64,000 nt of DNA from Algoriphagus sp. NG3 (GTDB lineage Bacteria; Bacteroidota; Bacteroidia; Cytophagales; Cyclobacteriaceae): contig NZ_CP139421.1 in NCBI RefSeq assembly GCF_034119865.1, positions 1,798,001-1,862,000 on the forward strand. Reading direction: 5' to 3'. A program made the translations under genes and the position numbers. Shown here in pieces: positions 1 through 6,383 of the stretch. Under the pieces are notes generated by a model that did not search any database, had not been told where the DNA came from, and saw only the letters and a program-made list of their open reading frames with translations. Every line of letters starts with the position of its first letter. Positions within the stretch are counted from its first letter, which is position 1.

Positions 1-2
1 AG

Positions 3-581
3 CTTGCAGCTCAGATGCAAGTCAGCATGCCTACCGTAAACAGTATGGTCAAAACTCTTCAAAAGAATGGCTGGCTGATCTATGAAAAATACAAGCCTGT
101 TATTCTAACTGCCAAGGGAAAGAGAGAAGCGGCGCTAATAATCCGTAAACATAGACTCACGGAAATGTTCTTGGTCAATAAAATGGGCTTTGGCTGGGAA
201 GAAGTACATGAAATCGCCGAACAGGTGGAGCATATCCATGCCCCCAAGTTCTTTGAGCGTATGGACGAAATGATGGGTTTCCCAACAATAGACCCCCATG
301 GCTCTCCTATTCCCGATAAGCAAGGAAGGATTCAGGAAAGGAACTACATTCCCCTAAGCAAATGCACCAAAGGACAACAAGTGAAGCTTGCGGCCCTGAC
401 CAATTCCTCGACTGAATTTTTGGAATTTCTGAATAGTCGGGATCTTCAGCTAGGTACAGAACTTACGATAAAATCTGTAGAGTCCTACGATCAGAGTATG
501 GTAGTCGCCTATGCAGGTCATGATTCAGAGACCTTGAGCGATAAGGTATGCGACCGGCTTCTGGTTGGGGTGGTTGGATAG
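3..581 (+). CDS. DtxR/MntR-family metal-dependent transcriptional regulator (5' partial)
   Basis: Metal-responsive repressor of the DtxR/IdeR/MntR family, expected to sense Mn or Fe and repress metal uptake genes. The gene is cut by the window start: the frame is open upstream of the first ATG (position 15) and reads LAAQMQVSMPTV, which is the recognition-helix part of the winged HTH. After it come the wing and the dimerisation region (IIRKHRLTEMFLV, then EEVHEIAEQVEHI). A helix with HAPKFFERMDEMMGFP corresponds to the family's dimerisation/metal-site region, followed by PHGSPIP, a typical DtxR phrase. The C-terminal part (about the last 75 residues) looks like a FeoA/SH3-like domain. So the full protein is of the long, three-domain type. 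The exact metal cannot be told from sequence. The family call is firm; the regulon is unknown. Confidence 0.85.
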   Translation, partial: LAAQMQVSMPTVNSMVKTLQKNGWLIYEKYKPVILTAKGKREAALIIRKHRLTEMFLVNKMGFGWEEVHEIAEQVEHIHAPKFFERMDEMMGFPTIDPHGSPIPDKQGRIQERNYIPLSKCTKGQQVKLAALTNSSTEFLEFLNSRDLQLGTELTIKSVESYDQSMVVAYAGHDSETLSDKVCDRLLVGVVG

Positions 582-626
582 GGTTACTCAAGAATTGAAT
601 TAATTTATGACGGAGAATTACGTGAA

Positions 627-980
627 TCATTCCGAAAACGCCTCACTTGGAAACGTGCTCAGATAATATTCTAGGTAGTTCAAATCAAGAGAGAGGAAGT
701 TTTCACCCACTGAAGTTTTCTTCTTAATCTGTTCGACAATAGCCTCCTTGGAATATGATTCACCATTTAAGGTAGATACTTGGGTATTTTCTTCAGAGGC
801 CTGGTATCGCTTGATGGCAAGTTTGATACGGGAGTCATCATCTAGCTTAGCAAGTGTATAAATTTTCTGCTCTCCTCTGGAAACTTTGTCGTAATAAATA
901 AATTCCTGGGTGAAGGGATTGTAGCTCAATGGCTTTGCTTTGGCAGCCTCTACTATAGGTGGCAATATGATCTTTTTCAT
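627..980 (-). CDS. Small protein equal to the N-terminal domain of the neighbouring caspase-like protein
   Basis: 117 residues with no signal peptide, membrane segment or known catalytic motif. It aligns along most of its length with residues 3-113 of the caspase-like protein encoded just upstream (58 bp gap, same strand). The best shared blocks are IKLAIKR (52-58) with AKLAIQR, YSKEAIVEQIKKKTSVGE (76-93) with YSKAEIISHIENQTSLGR, and YLEYYLSTF (102-110) with YAEYQLNQM. The two genes therefore share one domain, here alone and there fused to a protease-like domain. By analogy with adaptor domains in caspase systems it could bind the neighbour through like-like contact, either activating or restraining it; this is inference. 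The family is not one I recognise. Co-transcription is likely from spacing. Confidence 0.7.
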   Translation of the reverse strand: MKKIILPPIVEAAKAKPLSYNPFTQEFIYYDKVSRGEQKIYTLAKLDDDSRIKLAIKRYQASEENTQVSTLNGESYSKEAIVEQIKKKTSVGENFLSLDLNYLEYYLSTFPSEAFSE

Positions 981-1038
981 AAATTCAAATATAACTATTC
1001 AGCAGCTGCTTTATGGAAAGCAGCTGCTAATTAGAAAA

Positions 1039-2157
1039 TTACAAACGCTTAATAGCAAAATCTGCCAACGTCATATTGTAGAACAGATACGGTTGGATTT
1101 TAGCCGTTTTACTGCCCCAGGCACTTCCAGACACAGCTGTACGCAGCAGATCCCGGTTTTGCATCAGCAGCGCTGCCGTAGTAGTTCCCGGCACAGCTGC
1201 CATCCCCACGTTAAATTGCGCTACTGTATCAGCCACAGCCTGCTGCACTGTCCTGCCCAGTGCCATGCTGATATCGTACTGGGAATCAGCCTTCCAGAAC
1301 AATTGGGAATTTGCCCAGGTGAAAGTGAAGTTTTCATTGTAGCCGGCAAATGAATAAGCACCTTTTGACACGGTGTCTGGCCCCAAATCCCTTCCTGTCC
1401 TGCAGCTCAAAAAGTGGATAGAACTATGATCTACCTCCTGCGCATCGTAGGAACCTACCCGGATCAAGCTGGAATTGTTATGCCCGGTGAATACATTGTA
1501 ATTTCCATGTCCTATGCCACTGATATAGACAACACGTTGTTCCTTTGCCCTAGCCGCAAAATTTGTTCGGTTATCGTTGACACCGGTGAGCGTGATAACT
1601 TCAAATCCCCGGTTTTTAAAAACCGGATGCACATTATTTATCCTGTAGTTTGCGGCTTCATTAGTCACATTGTCTGTGGTATTTTCACAGAATAGGACTT
1701 TATTGGAAAAAAGTTTCCAATTGACCTTAGGAATGATTTTCCACTCTGTAGGTATGGTAGGAAGGATTTCTGCTTTTGGCATTACAAAGCGAACCGGAGT
1801 AACTGGGATTTTGCCTAACATCTGATTAAGCTGATATTCTGCATATTTTGCTTCAGCATCAGCTAGTTGCCTTCCTAAAGAAGTTTGATTTTCAATATGG
1901 GAAATTATCTCTGCTTTAGAATATATCCCTGCATTTATAACTCCGATTTTCAAATCAGGTTCTTGTTTGATCCGTTGGATTGCAAGCTTTGCCTTATTGT
2001 CCAATGAAGTAAGATCCAACCCAAACTTGGGAGGTATTCGACCTGAAACTATTTCTTTGGCATGCATAAAGGAACCATCGCTCCGTATGCCCATTGCTTT
2101 TCCTGCTGCAAATTCCGGTAGACTGAGTTTACCTAGTTTTATTGTTTTCATAATCAT
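1039..2157 (-). CDS. Caspase-like (clan CD) cysteine protease-like protein with an N-terminal adaptor-type domain
   Basis: 372 residues, apparently cytoplasmic (no signal peptide). Residues 3-113 form a domain shared with the small protein encoded downstream. Residues about 140-300 look like a caspase/gingipain-type alpha/beta fold: a hydrophobic strand VVYISGIGHGN supplies a candidate catalytic His217, and the next strand IHFLSCRTGRDLG supplies Cys252. This is the His-Gly then Ser-Cys arrangement of clan CD peptidases, with GAYSFAGYNE following the Cys as in C25/CHAT-like proteins. The C-terminal 70 residues are of unknown type. The start could be Met1 or Met3 (two residues later); neither has a ribosome site. 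Possible roles are self-regulated proteolysis, a conflict/cell-death effector, or a processing enzyme. The protease assignment rests on motifs only; substrate and activity are unknown. Confidence 0.6.
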   Translation of the reverse strand: MIMKTIKLGKLSLPEFAAGKAMGIRSDGSFMHAKEIVSGRIPPKFGLDLTSLDNKAKLAIQRIKQEPDLKIGVINAGIYSKAEIISHIENQTSLGRQLADAEAKYAEYQLNQMLGKIPVTPVRFVMPKAEILPTIPTEWKIIPKVNWKLFSNKVLFCENTTDNVTNEAANYRINNVHPVFKNRGFEVITLTGVNDNRTNFAARAKEQRVVYISGIGHGNYNVFTGHNNSSLIRVGSYDAQEVDHSSIHFLSCRTGRDLGPDTVSKGAYSFAGYNENFTFTWANSQLFWKADSQYDISMALGRTVQQAVADTVAQFNVGMAAVPGTTTAALLMQNRDLLRTAVSGSAWGSKTAKIQPYLFYNMTLADFAIKRL

Positions 2158-2207
2158 GTTAATTAGGATCTGTGCCTACTTTTTACGGTTTCGGCTATCC
2201 GTTCCTA

Positions 2208-2305
2208 ATTGGATAGTAGCATCCAATCAGTTAAAAATTACTCTTTACTTAAAAATCTGTGGCGCGACACAGCATCAAAATTAGAGATACGATTGGTAGT
2301 CCAAT
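2208..2305. promoter_or_regulatory. Two ATTGG/CCAAT dyads upstream of the caspase-like gene
   Basis: Two short perfect inverted repeats share the same arms. One is ATTGGAT-agtagc-ATCCAAT at 2208-2227, about 50 bp before the start codon. The other is ATTGG-tagt-CCAAT at 2292-2305, which overlaps the candidate -33 element. Paired identical dyads next to a promoter suggest an operator, possibly bound by a dimeric repressor; this is inference. Short dyads in AT-rich DNA can arise by chance. Confidence 0.35.
2276..2304 (-). promoter_or_regulatory. Candidate Bacteroidota-type promoter for the caspase-like/adaptor unit
   Basis: On the minus strand TTG (2304-2302), an 18-base spacer and TAATTTTG (2283-2276) match the Bacteroidota housekeeping pattern of -33 TTTG and -7 TAnnTTTG. 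Transcription would start near 2270, giving a leader of about 110 bases. Confidence 0.4.
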
Positions 2306-2623
2306 TTCATTTTATACTGATCCTAAAATCTATTTTATGAAAACCTAGTTTTTGAAAAAATCCGTAGCTCTAAAAAATCAATTTCCCGGATGATTGTTTT
2401 ATAAGTAGGGAAAGTAAGTGAAAAACAATTTTTTGAATCTCATAAGAGAAGTGGAATTAAGGTGCTATAGACGAGGTGCTTATAGTTTTGAAAACTTATT
2501 TTGATGAATAAACCTTCTGTGTCTTTCCAAAATTATAACCAGGAAAATTTATACTCTGATTTTTTCACATAATTACTTGATGTCCGTAAAGTTAAAAGAA
2601 TAGGCTAAGGGAATATCTAAAAA

Positions 2624-2896
2624 TCAGAGTTTCCTAGCCTGTTGTAGTTTTTCCTTTATGGATTCATAACTCCCCTCATACTCCCAATATACAATCCTTC
2701 CAAAAGCGTAAGTTGTCAATATAAACTTTTCGCTGACAGAAAGAATCCTATCAATCGCTACTAATTTTTTCGCTGGTGTGTCTACTGCCACTTCTTCAAT
2801 TATTTCTTTGTTGTCTACATCGAAACCATGTAAAATCTGATGATTTCCCACGATGAGTTCTACATATCCTTTACGGTGCTTTCCATTTTTGCTCAT
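2624..2896 (-). CDS. Hypothetical 90-residue protein
   Basis: A small soluble protein starting MSKNGKHRKGYVELIVG, with alternating hydrophobic residues suggesting several beta strands, then a C-terminal helix (YESIKEKLQQARKL). No signal peptide, zinc motif or known family is seen. It lies on the same strand as the caspase-like unit but 466 bases upstream of it, and downstream of the S9 peptidase gene behind that gene's terminator, so it is probably transcribed on its own. Coding is supported by a clean start, plausible composition and lack of a better frame. It could be functionally tied to the caspase-like pair, but nothing in the sequence proves that. Confidence 0.55.
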   Translation of the reverse strand: MSKNGKHRKGYVELIVGNHQILHGFDVDNKEIIEEVAVDTPAKKLVAIDRILSVSEKFILTTYAFGRIVYWEYEGSYESIKEKLQQARKL

Positions 2897-2965
2897 AGAA
2901 TTAGTTTTGTATGATGATTATATTCCAAATCTAATAAAACGCCTCACAGCCCCCTACATAGCCTC

Positions 2966-2997
2966 AAAAAAAACACCTGCTGATCGATCAACAGGTG
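2966..2997 (-). terminator. Rho-independent terminator of the S9 peptidase gene
   Basis: Read on the minus strand, an almost perfect hairpin (CACCTGTTGAT pairing with ATCAGCAGGTG, one G-U pair) is followed at once by eight T. It lies 27 bases after the stop codon of the peptidase gene. This is the cleanest intrinsic terminator in the window. Confidence 0.8.
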
Positions 2998-3023
2998 CTT
3001 TAACTACAGAATTTAAACTCAGC

Positions 3024-5102
3024 TTAACGAACAGTTTTCTTATAATCGGTGACCAGATGCTTAATGAAAAACTCCATCATTCGGTCTTTGTTTAGCGCTG
3101 TATGCCCGCCATCCGGAGCAACCTGGACTTCTATACTTTTTCCAGCATCCTGAAAGGCTTTGATCAGCATAAGCGAATTGGATGGATGTACATTATTATC
3201 CGCCGTTCCGAAGAAAATCAATAATTCACCCTGAAGTTGATCAACTTTATTCATCAGATTAAATCTATTATAGCCTTCTTCGTTATGGTCAAGTGTGCTC
3301 ATAAAGCGCTCGGTGTAGATGTTGTCATACAGTCTCCAGTCAGTCACCGATGAATTGGCAACAGCAGCGTGAACCAGGTCTGGGAATCTCAGCAACATAG
3401 AAGCAGCGGTAGTTCCTCCATAGGAAGTACCATACACCCCTACTCTATCCTTGTCAAAATATGGACGGTCATGAAGTGATTTGATGCCTTCGGCAAAATC
3501 ATCCATCTCCACCAAGCCTAGATTGCCATACAGTTGATCCAGCAGCTTCTTGCCGCGTCCTTTTACATTTCTCCCGTCAATATTCAACACCAAAAAACCA
3601 TATTCAGTTAAGGGATCAGGTAAGGTGAAATTCTCTCTAAATGCGTTTGTAGCAGGTCCACCGTAGTTACTTAGGATCACGGGATATTTCTTATTGGGAT
3701 CGAAATCAGAAGGAAAATGAATCATGCCATGAAGCTCAGTTACCCCATCTTTGGAAGTAAAAGTAAATATCTCAACTTCTTTCAATCCCAACTCTTCAAA
3801 CTTACTCATGTCGCTTTTCGCCAGTTCAGCTACCATTTTTCCTTTGGAATCCACCAAATTTGTGAAGGGAGCCACATCATGCTTCTGAGCCACATCCACG
3901 AAGTATTTGCCGTCAGGGGAAATGGTAACGGCATGGTTTAGTGTAGGATCCGTTAACCGTACATCTTTTTTACCATCCAACTGTACGCGGTGAAGCTGCA
4001 TCAGCATGTGGTTTTCACCACTTCGGGCCATGTAGTAAAGTGTCTTGTTATCCTCATCTACTTTGACTATGTCAGACACTTCAAAGGGATGAGAAGTAAT
4101 TGTATTAACTAAAGTTCCATCAAAATTATACAGGTAGTAATTATTGAAGCCTGATCTTTCTGAAGCCCAGATGAAGTGCTTACCATCTTCCAAAACCTCC
4201 ATTTCTGGAGAATTCACTACAAAACTTGGAAGCCATTCTTCACGGATCACGGTTCTGCTCTTGCCTGTTTCTGGATTAGCTGCACGAAGCTCCAGGATAT
4301 TCTGACGTCTATTGGTACTGTGATATAGCAATTCTTTGCCGTCAGGAGTCCAGGAAATATCATAAATATAAGTTCCCAGATCGCCATCGCTGTATGGCTT
4401 CCCATCCCTGATATCCAGTTCTGTCATTTCCTTGGTCTCCAAGTCATAGACCATCAGATCCACCGGAAGATTTGGCTCGCCTACTTTAGGATAGGCCTCT
4501 ATTTCAAGAGAGTCATACAAACTCAGTTGATTTAAAAGCACGTAGTATTTTTTCACATCTTTCTCCACAAACCTGTAAAAGGCTATTTTACTGCCATCAG
4601 GAGACCACCACATCGCCGTGTTTTGTCCTAGCTCTTCTCCATAAACCCAGGTAGCGATGCCGTATTTCACCTGGTTTTCCTCATTGCCATCCGAAGTGAT
4701 AGTCACTTCATTGTTTCCGTCAGCATCGCTCAGGTACATATTTCGTTCCTTAGTAAATGCCTTATACTTTCCGTCAGGAGACTCTGCAGAGTCAAACTGA
4801 CGCCCTCTGGCTGGACGGTTCCAGGCTCTTCGCTCAGGTGCAGGGGCATCCCCTACTTCAGTCACTTTCTTAGACTTTAAGGAAAAAGATTGAAGCTTTC
4901 CATTTTCAACATATTCAAAGGATTTGCCGTCTTCTGCCCAAGTGACATTCAGGCTTCCTGGTTTAACAGCAGATCTGAGTTGGGGAGCTATTTTTTGGTA
5001 CTGCTCATAGCCAGGCATGTTTTTCAGTTTGTCCTGGGCCTGGGAGGCTGAAATAGTCGTGGCCAAAGCAACGGCCATGGTAAAGAAGAACTTATTCTTC
5101 AT
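3024..5102 (-). CDS. Dipeptidyl-peptidase IV-type S9 serine peptidase, secreted
   Basis: 692 residues. A signal peptide (MKNKFFFTMAVALATTISASQAQ) directs it to the periplasm or outside. Residues about 60-450 form the eight-bladed propeller of DPP IV (repeated SPDGK/TPDGK turns). They include the WVYGEEL segment, whose paired Glu hold the free N-terminus of the substrate in DPP IV and prolyl tripeptidyl peptidase. The C-terminal alpha/beta hydrolase domain has the nucleophile Ser560 in GTSYGG, with Asp635 (FGTADNN) and His667 (DGGH). It should remove N-terminal di- or tripeptides after proline (or alanine) and so serve peptide use. It is single in its transcription unit and closed by a strong terminator. 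Length is usual for the family. Dipeptidyl versus tripeptidyl specificity cannot be settled here. Confidence 0.92.
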   Translation of the reverse strand: MKNKFFFTMAVALATTISASQAQDKLKNMPGYEQYQKIAPQLRSAVKPGSLNVTWAEDGKSFEYVENGKLQSFSLKSKKVTEVGDAPAPERRAWNRPARGRQFDSAESPDGKYKAFTKERNMYLSDADGNNEVTITSDGNEENQVKYGIATWVYGEELGQNTAMWWSPDGSKIAFYRFVEKDVKKYYVLLNQLSLYDSLEIEAYPKVGEPNLPVDLMVYDLETKEMTELDIRDGKPYSDGDLGTYIYDISWTPDGKELLYHSTNRRQNILELRAANPETGKSRTVIREEWLPSFVVNSPEMEVLEDGKHFIWASERSGFNNYYLYNFDGTLVNTITSHPFEVSDIVKVDEDNKTLYYMARSGENHMLMQLHRVQLDGKKDVRLTDPTLNHAVTISPDGKYFVDVAQKHDVAPFTNLVDSKGKMVAELAKSDMSKFEELGLKEVEIFTFTSKDGVTELHGMIHFPSDFDPNKKYPVILSNYGGPATNAFRENFTLPDPLTEYGFLVLNIDGRNVKGRGKKLLDQLYGNLGLVEMDDFAEGIKSLHDRPYFDKDRVGVYGTSYGGTTAASMLLRFPDLVHAAVANSSVTDWRLYDNIYTERFMSTLDHNEEGYNRFNLMNKVDQLQGELLIFFGTADNNVHPSNSLMLIKAFQDAGKSIEVQVAPDGGHTALNKDRMMEFFIKHLVTDYKKTVR

Positions 5103-5258
5103 ATAATATTCGGGTTAAGTTTATTCGTGTTGCGATGATACTATTTTTAGCTGTAAAAATCTGGAATAAATCCATATATGGTATACCCGCAGGTTGAAAT
5201 TGTGCCTAGGAAGGTTAACTTCATATTTTTAAGTGCTCATTTTTGAAAAAGATAAACT

Positions 5259-5729
5259 ATGAACTCTTTAAAATTACCTGAATTCACCCTGATGGGAATC
5301 ATGCTGCCAGAAACCACCAATGAAAATGAACAGGCAATGAAAGATTGCGGGGCACTTTGGCAGCGATTTGAAAAGGAATCTATCTACTCACAAATCCCAG
5401 ACAAAATTAGCGATGAGGTATATGCGGTCTATTATGCTTACCAGGGAGACCATACGCAGCCATATTCTTATTTTATTGGTTGCAAAGTCGCAGATACTGC
5501 AGAAACCCCTAGTGGACTACATAAAATTCAGATCCCAGAAGACACTTACCTCAAAAATACAGCTTCAGGCAAAATGCCCGACTGTGTAGCCAATGCCTGG
5601 AGAGAAATATGGAAATCTGATCTGGATCGGGCTTATCATTATGATTTCGAAGTGTATGATCAGAGAAGCCAAAACTGGGAAGCTGCTGAGGTGGATATTT
5701 TCCTTTCTATGAAACAAATTGATTACTAA
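5259..5729 (+). CDS. GyrI-like / AraC effector-binding-domain protein
   Basis: 156 residues. A stand-alone effector-binding domain of the GyrI/Rob C-terminal type without an HTH. Typical features are the LWQRF helix, the strand YAVYYAYQGDHTQPYSYFIG and the late WREIWKSDLDRAYHYDFEVYD, which matches the common phrase before the last strand. Members bind small hydrophobic or cationic molecules, and some hydrolyse cyclopropanoid compounds or inhibit gyrase. No ligand can be named here. The next gene (DinB-fold protein) starts 32 bases after the stop on the same strand, so the two may be co-transcribed. Confidence 0.75.
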   Translation: MNSLKLPEFTLMGIMLPETTNENEQAMKDCGALWQRFEKESIYSQIPDKISDEVYAVYYAYQGDHTQPYSYFIGCKVADTAETPSGLHKIQIPEDTYLKNTASGKMPDCVANAWREIWKSDLDRAYHYDFEVYDQRSQNWEAAEVDIFLSMKQIDY

Positions 5730-5761
5730 CTATTTAACCTACATTTAAACCCATAATACCC

Positions 5762-6331
5762 ATGAAAAATCTTATTAACTCTGTACTGCTTGTTGCTTTT
5801 ATGTGTTTTACTTCGACGACAAGTTGGGGTCAAAACACCATGAATCCTCCTGAAGATTACGACCATGATATAGGCACAATGGTCTCTATGCTTGAAAATC
5901 TAAGAGTCAGGATAATTTATAGCACGCAAGGGCTCAACCAGGAACAAACTGATTTTTTGCTGGATGATAAAGCCAATCGGATCGGCGCTATGATCATGCA
6001 CCTTGCCGCAACGGAAGTTTATTATCAAGCGTACACTTTTGAGAGCAGAGGATTCAATGAGGAAGAAAAAGCAAAATGGGAAACAGCTTTGAATCTGGGA
6101 GATGACGCTAGAGCTGAATTTGTAGGAAAGCCAATACAATACTACCTGGATATCTGGGCGGAAGTCCGTCAAAAGACTTTGGACACCCTCAAAACCAAGG
6201 ATGATAAATGGTTTGCCCAACTTGCAGAAGGCGGACAGACTGATAACCACTGGGCATGGTTTCATGTAATGGAGCATCAGGCAAACCACATGGGACAGAT
6301 CAATATGCTCAGAAGTAGATTGCCAAAATAG
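5762..6331 (+). CDS. Secreted DinB-superfamily protein
   Basis: 189 residues. A signal peptide (MKNLINSVLLVAFMCFTSTTSWGQ) precedes a four-helix DinB/YfiT-like fold. The metal triad of the family is visible: His80 (IMHLAATE) and the HxxxH pair His172/His176 (EHQANHMGQI). DinB-fold proteins are usually cytoplasmic metal-dependent thiol transferases or of unknown role, so a secreted member stands out, although such proteins are common in Bacteroidota. It follows an effector-binding-domain gene closely. Function is unknown: the fold assignment is good, the reaction is not. A dispersed repeat begins at its stop codon. Confidence 0.8.
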   Translation: MKNLINSVLLVAFMCFTSTTSWGQNTMNPPEDYDHDIGTMVSMLENLRVRIIYSTQGLNQEQTDFLLDDKANRIGAMIMHLAATEVYYQAYTFESRGFNEEEKAKWETALNLGDDARAEFVGKPIQYYLDIWAEVRQKTLDTLKTKDDKWFAQLAEGGQTDNHWAWFHVMEHQANHMGQINMLRSRLPK

Positions 6332-6360
6332 GGCGTCCTGAAAAAGGCTTAGGTATGCCA
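6330..6360 (+). repeat. Dispersed repeat copy A (AGGGC...CTGAAAAAG family)
   Basis: AGGGCGTCCTGAAAAAGGCT and the following TAGGTATGCCA match a second copy at 38770-38800 with few differences. The copy starts within the stop codon of the DinB-fold gene. Confidence 0.5.
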
Positions 6361-6383
6361 GACCTGCCGGAAAAACAGGGTAT

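Larger units (their letters stand above)
2158..2623. other. Intergenic region upstream of the caspase-like gene
   Basis: 466 bases without a credible gene. It holds the candidate promoter and paired dyads near its left part. The rest is AT-rich with no further structure that I can support. Confidence 0.6.

Noticed and set aside
940..1353. Plus-strand frame of 137 codons opposite the caspase-like and adaptor genes
   Set aside because: Rich in Cys, His and Arg without pattern. It is the antisense shadow of two better-supported genes.
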